64,000 bases of DNA from contig NZ_CP045178.1 of NCBI RefSeq assembly GCF_009296025.1, forward strand, positions 7,440,001 to 7,504,000, written 5' to 3'. This document shows positions 50,306-58,560 of this stretch, piece by piece. Each line of letters opens with the position of its first letter. Position 1 is the first letter of the stretch. Both the position numbers and the translations under genes were made by a program. The DNA comes from Streptomyces tsukubensis. Lineage in GTDB: Bacteria > Actinomycetota > Actinomycetes > Streptomycetales > Streptomycetaceae. The notes beneath the pieces were generated by a model. That model worked only from the letters and a program-made list of their open reading frames with translations, was not told the origin of the DNA and did not search any database.

Positions 50306-51490
50306 TCAGCCCACGACGGTGGCGAGCGCACGGGCCGCCGCCACGTCCCCGCACCCCGACAGTTGCAGCGCCTCCGTCAGTTCGGTCCTGAGCAGGCCGA
50401 GGACGAGTCCCACACCGGCCTCGCCGTCGGTGGCGAGCCCCCACAGCACGGGGCGGCCGCACAGCACACCGTCGGCCCCGAGGGCCAACGCGCGCAGAAT
50501 GTCCGTGCCCGATCGGATCCCGCTGTCGAAGAGCACGGAACAGCGTCCGCCCACCGCTTCGACGACACCCGGCAGCGCGGTCACCGAGGCCGGTGCGGAA
50601 CTGAGCTGCCTGCCACCGTGGTTGGAGACGATCACACCGTCCACCCCCGACTCGACCGCCTGGTGTGCGTCCCTGGGATCCAGTACCCCTTTGAGCACGA
50701 GGGGCAGTGCGGTGAGTGCGCGCAGCCACGCGAGGTCGGACCAGCCGATGGCCGCTTCGAAGGCCAGCCCGGTGTGGGCGGCGACCGCCGAGACACCCGC
50801 GCGGGCGATGTGGGGGACCCCGTCGGTCCCGGTGCCGAGGTTGGCGGCGGTCACCGTGGACGGCAGCGCGAAACCGTTGCGTACGTCCCGCAGTCTGCGG
50901 CCCATCACCGGAACGTCGACGGTGAGGACCAGCGCACGGCACCCCGCCTCCTCCGCGCGGCGCACCAGCTCCGTCACCCGCGCGCGGTCGCGGAGCCAGT
51001 AGAGCTGGAACCAGGTCGTCCCGCCTGCCTCCGCCACCTCCTCCAGCGGATCGCTGCTCAGGGTGGAGATGACGTACGGGACACCCGCCGCCCGCGCGGC
51101 CCGCGCCGCCGCCCGCTCCGCCTGCGGGTGGAGCAGCCGCTGGTAGGCCATCGGCGCGACCGCCACCGGCATGGACGCCTCCACACCGAGCAGGGCGGTG
51201 GCGGTGTCGGGGCTGTCCGAACCGGCGAGGATCCTGGGGACCACCCGCACCCTGTCGAGGGCGTCGCGGTTGGCCCGCATCGCCGACTCGTCGCCGCTGC
51301 CGCCCGCGACGAAGTCGTGTACCTCGCGCGGCAGTCGGCGGGCCGCAGACCGCTCGACATCGGCGACACAGACCGGTGGGGGTACGTCCGGGGGCATGTC
51401 CTGGCTCACCTCCGATGCATCCGATGCATCCGATACATCCGGTGCGTCCGGCCGGTCGTCCGGGGAGTGCGGGGTGGCCGCGAGCGTCAC
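50306..51490 (-). CDS. hmo: 4-hydroxymandelate oxidase (FMN alpha-hydroxyacid oxidase family)
   Basis: 394 residues, FMN-dependent (S)-2-hydroxyacid oxidase fold: APMAYQRLLHP, TTWFQLYWLRD (active-site Tyr), LVLKGVLDP (Lys) and SNHGGRQL (catalytic His, Arg). With the upstream hydroxymandelate synthase it would turn 4-hydroxymandelate into 4-hydroxyphenylglyoxylate, a step to 4-hydroxyphenylglycine. The GTG start overlaps the hmaS stop (GTGA at 51487-51490), so the two are coupled. The N-terminus carries DVSDASDASE encoded by a 9-bp repeat around 51413-51445. No HpgT aminotransferase is in the window. Confidence 0.88.
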   Translation of the reverse strand: MTLAATPHSPDDRPDAPDVSDASDASEVSQDMPPDVPPPVCVADVERSAARRLPREVHDFVAGGSGDESAMRANRDALDRVRVVPRILAGSDSPDTATALLGVEASMPVAVAPMAYQRLLHPQAERAAARAARAAGVPYVISTLSSDPLEEVAEAGGTTWFQLYWLRDRARVTELVRRAEEAGCRALVLTVDVPVMGRRLRDVRNGFALPSTVTAANLGTGTDGVPHIARAGVSAVAAHTGLAFEAAIGWSDLAWLRALTALPLVLKGVLDPRDAHQAVESGVDGVIVSNHGGRQLSSAPASVTALPGVVEAVGGRCSVLFDSGIRSGTDILRALALGADGVLCGRPVLWGLATDGEAGVGLVLGLLRTELTEALQLSGCGDVAAARALATVVG

Positions 51491-52569
51491 GGGCGGCCGT
51501 CCCTTTCGGCGCGGGCGTTTTCCATCTCGACAGCGGTGTACAGGGCTTTGATGTTGCCGTTGCCGAAGGTCTTGGCGCCCAGCCGTTCGATGATCTCGAA
51601 GAACAGGGTGGCTCGCGGGTGGACCGACTTGGTGAAGATCTGTAGGAGCTGCCCGTCCTGGTCCTCGTCGACGAGGATGCTCAGCGAACGCAGCTCCTCC
51701 AGGGCGTGGCGGGCCAGGGTGAGGCGTTCGGGCACCAGGTCGTAGTACGTGCCGGGAGTGGTGAGAAAGCCGATGCCACCTTCAGTGAGCCGCCCCACGT
51801 CGTCCACGATGTCGTCCGTGGCGAAGGCGATGTGCTGGATACCGGCGCCGCCGTGGTTCTTGAGGAACGTGTCGATCTGTCCGGGCTCGCGGGAGAGGTC
51901 CGGTTCGATCAGGGTGAGGGTCACCGCCCCTGACGGGCTCTGTACCACCTTCGACTCCATGGCCTGACCGCCGACCACGATCCGCTCGGTGAAGACCATC
52001 TCGAAGTCGAGGACGGTCCGGTAGAAGTCGACCGTGGGGTCGAGCCGGCCGGCTTCCAGGCAGACGGCGAAGTGGTCGACGGTGTGGATACCGGGGGCGG
52101 GCGTTGCCCCGCGCCGCTCGGCCACCGGCGCGAGACCGGGCAGCGCCAAGGGATCGGCTTCGTCCGTCCGTTGGACGAAGGTATGGACGACGTCTCCGAA
52201 CGCCGCTATGGAAGCCGTGATCACGCCGTCGTGTTCCTCCGGCTCCGCGACCGGGCGCGCGCCGCGTCCGACAGCCGTCCGGAAGGCCGCCGCCGTGTCC
52301 TTCGTGGAGAAGGCGATGTCCGATACGCCGTCACCGTGATCGCCGACGTAGGCGGCCGTGTGGTGGTCGGCACCCTCGGCCGCGGTCAGCACGACGCGGA
52401 TGTCCCGCAGACCGACCGCGACCGAATGTATGCCGGGGCCTTCCAGGTCCTGCGGCGATCTGGCGTAGACGTCCAATCCGTAATGCCCTGTGAAAAGGTC
52501 GAGGGCGGTGTCGAGATCACCGACCGCGTATCCGATGTGATCGATACCGAGGTCGTCAAAGTGACTCAT
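51487..52569 (-). CDS. hmaS: 4-hydroxymandelate synthase (HPPD-like dioxygenase)
   Basis: 360 residues, two-domain vicinal-oxygen-chelate fold. Iron ligands are His in HTVDHFAV, His in GIQHIAFAT and Glu in LFFEIIERLG. The C-terminus GNGNIKALYTAVE resembles HmaS more than housekeeping HPPD (GNFKALFEAIE). It converts 4-hydroxyphenylpyruvate to 4-hydroxymandelate. Operon partnership with hmo settles HmaS over HPPD. ATG 52569 (MSHFDDLGIDHIGY) has GAAGGG upstream; the frame extends farther but homology starts here. Confidence 0.87.
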   Translation of the reverse strand: MSHFDDLGIDHIGYAVGDLDTALDLFTGHYGLDVYARSPQDLEGPGIHSVAVGLRDIRVVLTAAEGADHHTAAYVGDHGDGVSDIAFSTKDTAAAFRTAVGRGARPVAEPEEHDGVITASIAAFGDVVHTFVQRTDEADPLALPGLAPVAERRGATPAPGIHTVDHFAVCLEAGRLDPTVDFYRTVLDFEMVFTERIVVGGQAMESKVVQSPSGAVTLTLIEPDLSREPGQIDTFLKNHGGAGIQHIAFATDDIVDDVGRLTEGGIGFLTTPGTYYDLVPERLTLARHALEELRSLSILVDEDQDGQLLQIFTKSVHPRATLFFEIIERLGAKTFGNGNIKALYTAVEMENARAERDGRP

Positions 52570-53226
52570 GGTCTGCCCTTCCTCGCTGTCCTGTGCCGGT
52601 CGGGCGCATAGACGAATTCGACGGTTCGTCATTTCCCGGGCATGCCCCTGACGTGCTTGGCGTGGAAGTCTCCGAAGCGCGAGTCACTCCGTCGGTGGCC
52701 GCCCGAGCCGTGGGGCCTTCGGCGGCCGTCGCGGAAGAACCCCTCGTGGGACGGGTCGACGGTGGCCGGCCGTACGCCACGAGCGCGCTGTGCCGCACCC
52801 GTACGGGGCCTCTTCGATTCCATGACCTGGTGAATACGGAATCGTGACCCCGGTGGACACCGGAAATCGACAGCTTTTTCGTGGCCGTAATCGGCCGACC
52901 CGCCCCGTGAAGTGAAAGAGACGGCCGCCCTGTCGAGTGAACGCCTTTGTTCCCGGCGCGGTTTCCCTTACGGTTATCAAGAACATACCGTCACGGATTG
53001 AAGCACGGCCCCCGGGGGCAGTCAACCGCCCCAAGTACCCCATCAGCCCCTGACGGTAAGGGAGTTGAGGGCTCTTGTCGGTCGCCCCACCTGCGGTCGG
53101 AGTTCGTTCCGGAATGCGGATCCGCATGCCGGACACCTTTCTGCCGTACCCGGCCGAAAATGGCCGGATACGGCAGGGGGAGAGGTCCGGGTGGGGCTGT
53201 GTCCGTGAGGGCGCCCCTGGTTGGGG
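52570..53226. promoter_or_regulatory. Gene-free region upstream of hmaS
   Basis: 657 bases. Short frames on both strands lack recognisable features. It carries the hmaS promoter and the transporter terminator. ATGCGGATCCGCAT at 53114-53127 is a perfect 14-bp palindrome and a possible operator. Confidence 0.5.
53141..53176 (-). terminator. 15-bp hairpin downstream of the SulP gene
   Basis: CTGCCGTACCCGGCC pairs with GGCCGGATACGGCAG (one mismatch) around GAAAAT. It sits 50 bases after the SulP-type stop on the minus strand. Confidence 0.8.
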
Positions 53227-54702
53227 TCAGCGGGAGGCGGCGGCCGGTTCGCGGGTCCTGACCGGGTCGATGCCCTGCGCGGGATGACGTGCGGCCCAAT
53301 TGGTCAGGGCCGTACGGCAGGCGTGATCGAGGTGGCGCAGACCCGACAGGTCCAGCTCGACCGCCCGGTCCCTCGGCAGGGTCTCCAGCGTGTCCAGGAT
53401 GTGCGGCAGTCGGAGAAAGGTCGCGTTGCCGCTGAGGGACACCACGGTGACGTCGGTCTCCTCGGTGATCTCGGTGTGGACCCGCGAGGTCTCCCAGGCG
53501 GTCTTCACCACAGCGAGAAGCAGGCCGATCAGGACACCTTCGAACATGTTCGTCACCAGGATGGCCAGCGCCGTGGCCGTCAGCACCACTGCCTCACCCC
53601 GGTGTTCGCGCCACAGCGGGGCCAGCTCACGCACCGGAACGAGCTTGCAGCCCGCGTGGACCAGTACACCGGCGAGAGCCGCCACGGGGATCACGCCGAG
53701 CGCCGCGGGGAGCAGCGCGGCGAAGAGCAGCAGCCATGCCCCGTGCAGGACCCGTGACGCCTTGGTGCGGGCGCCCGCCTCGACGTTGGCCGCGCTGCGT
53801 ACGATCACCGCGGTCATGGGCAGGGCGCCGAGCAGCCCGCACACGGTGTTGCCCACGCCCTGCGCCATCAGCTCCTTGTCGAAGTGGGTGCGCGGCCCGT
53901 TGTGCAACCGGTCCACCGCCGCCGCGCTGAACAGGCTCTCCGCCGAGGCGATGAGGGTGAAGGCGAGCACCGTACCGAGCAGTGCCACATTCGCGAGTTC
54001 CGCGAAATCGCCGAGGCCGATCAGACGGACGGACTCGACAAGCCCGGTGACCTCGACCTTCGCGGCCGGGAGGCCGAACACGGCGACCACGGCGGTGGCG
54101 AGAGCGACGGCCACCAGTGGGGCGGGCACCAGCCGCGACGCCCCGGGCAGCTTCTTCCACAGCACCAGTACGGCGACGGTACCCGCGCCCACCGCGAACG
54201 CGGACAGGGCGCGGGAATCGGTGGCTGTCTCCCCGACGAGGGCGGGAAGTCCCGCGAGCTTGGCGGGGCCACTGCCGGGCGCCGTCGCGTCCGCCATGGA
54301 GTACGCCTGGCCCAGGATCAGCACCAGGCCGATCCCCGCGAGCATCCCCTGCACCACGGCGACCGAGATGGCACGGAACCACCTGCCCAGGCGCAGCGCG
54401 CCCAGGGTGAGCTGAAGGAGGCCGGCGGCGAGCACGATCACGCCGAGGGTGGCGAGTCCGTACGTCCCGACGGTCTCGTGCACGAGTACGGCGAGGCCCG
54501 CGGCCGGGCCGCTGACCTGGAGGGAACTGCCGGGCAGGAGCCCGACGAGGAGACCACCGACGATGCCGGTGATCAGGCCGAGTTCGGCGGGTACCCCGGA
54601 CGCGACGGCCACACCGACGCAGAGGGGCAGGGCGACGAGGAAGACGACGAGGGAAGCGGTGAAGTCCTGTCGCGGAGTGGGGGGCTTGAGGGCGGAGAGC
54701 AT
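53227..54702 (-). CDS. SulP/SLC26-family anion transporter
   Basis: 491 residues with about 12 hydrophobic segments (PRQDFTASLVVFLVALPLCV start, GLITGIVGGLLVGLLPGS, SGPAAGLAVLV motif) and a C-terminal STAS domain (about 400-490: VTVVSLSGNATFLRLPHI, ELDLSGLRHLDH). Members carry sulfate, bicarbonate or other anions; bacterial ones of this type often go with carbonic anhydrase, absent here. Start ATG 54702 (MLSALKPPTPRQDF) follows GAGGA; the longer frame is not supported. Probably housekeeping and outside the biosynthetic cluster. Confidence 0.88.
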   Translation of the reverse strand: MLSALKPPTPRQDFTASLVVFLVALPLCVGVAVASGVPAELGLITGIVGGLLVGLLPGSSLQVSGPAAGLAVLVHETVGTYGLATLGVIVLAAGLLQLTLGALRLGRWFRAISVAVVQGMLAGIGLVLILGQAYSMADATAPGSGPAKLAGLPALVGETATDSRALSAFAVGAGTVAVLVLWKKLPGASRLVPAPLVAVALATAVVAVFGLPAAKVEVTGLVESVRLIGLGDFAELANVALLGTVLAFTLIASAESLFSAAAVDRLHNGPRTHFDKELMAQGVGNTVCGLLGALPMTAVIVRSAANVEAGARTKASRVLHGAWLLLFAALLPAALGVIPVAALAGVLVHAGCKLVPVRELAPLWREHRGEAVVLTATALAILVTNMFEGVLIGLLLAVVKTAWETSRVHTEITEETDVTVVSLSGNATFLRLPHILDTLETLPRDRAVELDLSGLRHLDHACRTALTNWAARHPAQGIDPVRTREPAAASR

Positions 54703-55221
54703 CGTGTCCTCACGGTCGGTCGGGCACCACCGCGCGTCCGGGCGGGCACGCGTTAGTACCAAGGGGGGGGAGGGAGCAGGTGGGGGAGTGAATGAGCGGC
54801 CTCGGCTGTGGGGCGTCCGGACTGTCGCGCGGCATCCGGTCGGCCGGCGCGGGCGTTCGCTCCGTACGACGGCCGGGATGTCCGGCGTACGCGACCGGCC
54901 GACCGTCGCCGTCGCCCCGGCAGCCCCGAAGCGGGGCGGTCGGAAGGGTGCGAAGGCGGGGCGCCGACGCGTACGGCCACTTCGTCCAACTCGGCCATCA
55001 CGCGAGACACGCGAGACACGCGAGACACGCGAGACACGCGAGACACGCGAGACACGCGAGACACGCGAGACACGCGAGACACGCGAGAATCACAGGGCAC
55101 ACGAGTCACGTGGCGCACACGAGTCACACAGGGCACGCGAGCCACGCGAGGGAAGTGACGCGGACGACGGGGCCACGCATCCACGAGCGGAGCGGACGGA
55201 GTACCGGGCCTGGCCCGGGTA
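54703..55221. other. Intergenic region with tandem repeat
   Basis: 519 bases between the SulP start and the stop of a small secreted protein gene, both on the minus strand. It contains the 9-bp array at 54999-55088 and a GGGGGGGAGGGAG run near 54764-54777. No gene supported. Confidence 0.55.
54999..55088. repeat. 9-bp tandem repeat, ten exact copies
   Basis: CACGCGAGA is repeated exactly ten times; drifted relatives (CACGAGTCA, CACGCGAGC) follow to about 55150, suggesting an older, longer array. Confidence 0.97.
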
Positions 55222-55749
55222 TCAGTGCCTGAAGACCTGGAACAGGAGGGAGCGTGACACTCCTGAGCCGGTGAGTCTCCGCGGTGGGGCGGTGAAGCCG
55301 CGCAGGGCGGGCGTGACCGGGGCCGCGGCCGGTGTCACGGCGTCGGCCCGCACCGTGGCGCCACCTCGGTCGCCATGGTGCGGAACGTGTCTGTTCCTGG
55401 CGGACCTGTGGCCCGGCCGCTGGTCCTCGTGCTCGGCGCTCCCGCCTTCGCGGGGGCTCTCGGCCCGGCCCGCGCCGGTGGCCGACTCAGCCGCCGCCGC
55501 TCGCTGTTCGGCATCGGACGGGGGCGGGGAGGGGATCTGCGCGGGGCTCTGAGGGGTGGACCGCGACACCGGTACGGAGTCGTGGTTCTCCGGCATGGAA
55601 TGGGCCGACGCCTCGCCCGCCCCGCTGATGAGCAGCAGGGCCCCGAGTATCGCGTGGAGGAGAGGAGCGGTCATCCGGACGGCCACTCGTGATCCTTTCA
55701 CCCGCGCTCCCGTCCGTCCTTCGCCACTGTCGTCCACCACGACCAGCAT
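55222..55749 (-). CDS. Small secreted or membrane protein, His-rich, unknown function
   Basis: About 175 residues from ATG 55749 (150 from the internal ATG 55674). A hydrophobic segment LLHAILGALLLISGAGEASA looks like a signal peptide starting at MTAPLL, favouring the later ATG or a nearby GTG. The mature part is Ser/Pro/His-rich (AHSMPENHDS, NRHVPHHGDRGG) without enzyme motifs. It resembles the many small Streptomyces proteins with His-rich tails; metal binding is only a guess. An imperfect palindrome AACCACC-TTTATA-GGAGGTT (55766-55785) and a TTGACC on the minus strand (55798-55793) lie upstream, suggesting a regulated promoter. Confidence 0.5.
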   Translation of the reverse strand: MLVVVDDSGEGRTGARVKGSRVAVRMTAPLLHAILGALLLISGAGEASAHSMPENHDSVPVSRSTPQSPAQIPSPPPSDAEQRAAAAESATGAGRAESPREGGSAEHEDQRPGHRSARNRHVPHHGDRGGATVRADAVTPAAAPVTPALRGFTAPPRRLTGSGVSRSLLFQVFRH

Positions 55750-55765
55750 GAACCTCTTCTGTGAC

Positions 55766-55785
55766 AACCACCTTTATAGGAGGTT
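55766..55785. promoter_or_regulatory. Imperfect palindrome upstream of the secreted protein gene
   Basis: AACCACC and GGAGGTT flank TTTATA; 16 of 20 positions are symmetric. Minus-strand TATAAA (55778-55773) is 14 bases from TTGACC, too short for a standard sigma-70 spacer, so it may be an operator rather than a core promoter. Confidence 0.4.
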
Positions 55786-55950
55786 GCCGTAAGGTCAACT
55801 CGGTCTCTTCGGCCACTCCTTCGGGGTGATTCCACGCCATCCGGTGGCGTTCCCCGCGCCCGCTCCTAGCACGGGACCCCCGTCGTGGTTGGCTCACCGC
55901 ACCTGCGATGATGTGCGAAAACGGTGAAGAACAAATGCCCTGGGGGGGCC

Positions 55951-56673
55951 ATGGGGACCGTGGGTACCGCGCTGTTCGAACTCAGAACGGCGCAGAAATC
56001 AGCCAAGGGTGTCTCGCTCTACTCGCGCTTCGTCAACCGTCCCGCCGGGCGCTACCTCGCCGCGGGATCGTACGGGATGCGGCTGACACCCAACCAAGTG
56101 ACGCTGATCAGCGCCGCGTTCAGCTTCGCGGCGGTGCTCGCCGTGGCCTTCGGGGAGCCCTCGTGGGGTCTCGGCCTCCTGGTATGGCTCGGGCTCGCCG
56201 TCGGGTTCGCCTTCGACTCCGCCGACGGGCAGCTCGCCCGGCTGCGCGGGGGCGGCAGCGCTGCCGGGGAGTGGCTCGACCACGTCGTCGACTGCGGGAA
56301 GCTCACCGCGCTCCACGCGGTGGTGCTGATCTCCTTCTACCGCCATCCCGGGCACTTCGGGACCGGTGACAGGGGCTGGCTGCTTGTACCGCTGCTCTTC
56401 CAGTTCGCCGCCGTCGTGACGTTCTTCGGCGGGCTGCTCACCGAGAAGCTGAAGCCGCGGCCCGCGCCGGGCACTCCGGCGCCCGCCGCGTCGACGGCGC
56501 GCGCCGTGGCGCTGCTTCCCGTCGACCACGGCGTGTTCTGCCTGGTGTTCCTGCTGCTCGGCGGAGGCGCCGCGTTCCGCTGGGCCTACAGCGCGCTCGG
56601 CGTCGCCTGCGTGCTGTTCCTCGTGGCGTTCCTCATGAAGTGGTTCCGGGAACTGAACGCAGTTCCGCGCTGA
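55951..56673 (+). CDS. CDP-alcohol phosphatidyltransferase family protein
   Basis: 240 residues, membrane-embedded. The signature DSADGQLARL...GEWLDHVVD matches the family motif (Asp-x2-Asp-Gly-x2-Ala-Arg ... Gly-x3-Asp-x3-Asp), with about six hydrophobic helices. It would join a CDP-activated alcohol to a second alcohol. The neighbouring cytidylyltransferase could supply the CDP-alcohol, suggesting glycan or lipid decoration with a polyol phosphate. ATG 55951 (MGTVGTALFELRTAQK) is preferred over GTG 55924 because a G-rich ribosome site precedes it, though tightly spaced. Its end overlaps the convergent cytidylyltransferase by 41 bases. Confidence 0.85.
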   Translation: MGTVGTALFELRTAQKSAKGVSLYSRFVNRPAGRYLAAGSYGMRLTPNQVTLISAAFSFAAVLAVAFGEPSWGLGLLVWLGLAVGFAFDSADGQLARLRGGGSAAGEWLDHVVDCGKLTALHAVVLISFYRHPGHFGTGDRGWLLVPLLFQFAAVVTFFGGLLTEKLKPRPAPGTPAPAASTARAVALLPVDHGVFCLVFLLLGGGAAFRWAYSALGVACVLFLVAFLMKWFRELNAVPR

Positions 56674-57136
56674 ACCGGTCCGCGTTCTCCTGCGCGGCCT
56701 CCGGCTGGGCCAGCGCGTCCAGGGCGCGGCGCAGCTGGGTGCTGGACGTGTGCACGGTGTAGGGGAAGTAGACGATCTCGACCCCCACGGCTGCGAAGTC
56801 CTTCTCCAGCTTGTCGCCCTTGGGCGTGGACCGCCAGTCGTCACCCTTGAAGAGGACGTCGAAGCGGACCTGCTTCCAGGTCTCGACCTTGTCGGGCACG
56901 GTCTCCACGAACGCCGCGTCCACGTACTTCACGCTGCGCACGATCTCAAGACGCTCCACGAGCGGGATCATCGGCCTGCGGCCCTTGGCGCGCTCGGCCA
57001 TCTCGTCGGAGACGACGCCCGCCACGAGGTAGTCGCACTGACTCCGTGCGTGCCGAAGGATGTTGAGATGTCCGATATGGAAAAGATCGTAAGCACCCGG
57101 TGCGTATCCGACGCGGTACGGTCTGCCTGCTGTCAT
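56633..57136 (-). CDS. Cytidylyltransferase of the glycerol-3-phosphate (TagD-like) type
   Basis: 167 residues of the nucleotidyltransferase superfamily: YAPGAYDLFHIGHLNIL with the HxGH motif, and HTSSTQLRRAL in place of the usual C-terminal signature. It transfers CMP from CTP to a phosphorylated alcohol, likely glycerol-3-phosphate or a related polyol. Start ATG 57136 follows a GGGGGG run. It overlaps the CDP-alcohol transferase tail to tail and diverges from the glycosyltransferase gene. Together they fit synthesis of a phosphodiester-linked cell-envelope glycan. Confidence 0.83.
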   Translation of the reverse strand: MTAGRPYRVGYAPGAYDLFHIGHLNILRHARSQCDYLVAGVVSDEMAERAKGRRPMIPLVERLEIVRSVKYVDAAFVETVPDKVETWKQVRFDVLFKGDDWRSTPKGDKLEKDFAAVGVEIVYFPYTVHTSSTQLRRALDALAQPEAAQENADRFSAELRSVPGTTS

Positions 57137-57291
57137 TTGTGAAACCCCCCTGCATGGTGCGCACCCCCCGGTGCGACGCGGGTTCCGACGATAGCGTGCA
57201 CATTCCGTTTGGTGTGAGTGAACGATTAGGGTATATACGGGTCCGCCTGTAGGGGGAAACAGGTTCATCCGTGGGGGAAAGGGAACGCTGC

Positions 57292-58560
57292 GTGACAGCG
57301 AATGACAGATCCGACGCACGTGCCCATGGGCTCGGTCAGCGGCGCAAGCTGCTTCTGGTGTCGACGAACTACGCGCCGGAACATACCGGCATCGGTCCTT
57401 ACGCGACACAGATAGCCGAACATTGGGCGTCTGTCGGTCACGAGACACATGTCCTGGCCGGAATGCCGCACTACCCGTCGTGGTCGCTCGACCCGGCCTA
57501 CAAGGGTGCGTGGCGGCGCACCGAGGACCACGCCGGGGTGACCGTCCACCGCAGGCGCCACAGCATCCCGCCGCGTCAGACCGCCCTGCGCAGGGCGATG
57601 TTCGAGGGAACGATCCTGCTGCACGGCACGGTGCGCCCGCCGAGGACCGGCAGGCCCGACGCGGTCATGGCCCAGATGCCCAGCCTCGCCGGCGGGGTGC
57701 TGGCGGCCAGGCTCGCCGCGAAGTGGCGCGTCCCGTATGTGCCCGTCGTCCAGGACCTGATGGGGGCGGCCGCGGAGCAGAGCGGCATACAGGGCGGCGA
57801 CCGGGCGGCGGCGCTCGCTGGGCGCGCCGAGGCGTACGCCCTGCGGGGAGCGGCCCTCGTGGGTGTGATCCACGAGACATTCGTCGACAAGGTGCGGGCG
57901 CTCGGTGTCGACCCGGCCCGCATCAGGCTCGTCCCCAACTGGTCGCACGTCGCGACAGCCACCCGTCCCCGCGAGGAGACCAGGGCCCGGCTCGGCTGGC
58001 GCCCCGACGAGACGGTCATCCTCCACTCGGGCAACATGGGCCTCAAACAGGGGCTCGAAGTCCTGGTCGAGGCGGCGCGGCGCGACCCCGCGACGCGGGT
58101 GGTCCTCATGGGCGACGGCAACCAGCGCGAGACGCTTGAGGCCCTCGGCCGTGACGTGCCGAACCTCGTCTTCCAGGAACCCGCGGACAGCGACGACTTC
58201 CCCGACGTCCTCGCCGCCGCCGATGTCCTCGCCGTCACCCAGCGCGCCTCGGTCCTCGACATGAGCGTGCCCTCCAAACTCACCTCGTACTTCGCCGCGG
58301 GCCGCCCCGTCGTGGCATCCGTCGCGGGTGAGGGTGGCACCGCACAGGAAGTGCTCCGCTCCGGCGCGGGTGTGCTGGTCCCGCCCGAGGACCCCGAAGC
58401 GCTGCTGAAGGCGGTGCGTAGACTCGCCGATGACCCGGCGGCAGCCGGCGCACTGGGGGAAGCGGGTCCGCGGCACGTCGCGGCCCATCTGACGCGCGAG
58501 GCGGGCCTTGCCCGTATCGACGCACTGATAGAAGAGGCTTTGGGGGGTCAAAGCACGTGA
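57292..58560 (+). CDS. Glycosyltransferase family 4 (WcaI-like)
   Basis: 422 residues, GT-B fold: KLLLVSTNYAPEHTGIGPY at the N-terminus, AGMPHYPSW, and C-terminal donor-binding LHSGNMGLKQGLEVL plus DVLAVTQRASVLDMSVPSKL. It probably adds one sugar to an undecaprenyl-linked precursor. GTG 57292 is chosen because AAAGGGA lies nine bases upstream; GTG 57271 is the alternative. The stop overlaps the next start (GTGA), so the three genes to 61522 form an operon. Confidence 0.87.
   Translation: MTANDRSDARAHGLGQRRKLLLVSTNYAPEHTGIGPYATQIAEHWASVGHETHVLAGMPHYPSWSLDPAYKGAWRRTEDHAGVTVHRRRHSIPPRQTALRRAMFEGTILLHGTVRPPRTGRPDAVMAQMPSLAGGVLAARLAAKWRVPYVPVVQDLMGAAAEQSGIQGGDRAAALAGRAEAYALRGAALVGVIHETFVDKVRALGVDPARIRLVPNWSHVATATRPREETRARLGWRPDETVILHSGNMGLKQGLEVLVEAARRDPATRVVLMGDGNQRETLEALGRDVPNLVFQEPADSDDFPDVLAAADVLAVTQRASVLDMSVPSKLTSYFAAGRPVVASVAGEGGTAQEVLRSGAGVLVPPEDPEALLKAVRRLADDPAAAGALGEAGPRHVAAHLTREAGLARIDALIEEALGGQST

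Noticed and set aside
49396..51745. Long plus-strand frames over the minisatellite and hmo
   Set aside because: They are antisense to hmo/hmaS and encode repetitive Pro/Arg/Gly; the 28-bp period is incompatible with a conserved frame.
51487..52569. Housekeeping 4-hydroxyphenylpyruvate dioxygenase (hppD)
   Set aside because: Stop-start coupling to a hydroxyacid oxidase and the NIKALYTAVE ending fit HmaS better; no homogentisate genes nearby.
52684..53136. 150-codon minus-strand frame upstream of hmaS
   Set aside because: No recognisable domain, overlaps a terminator-bearing spacer and several competing frames of similar length.
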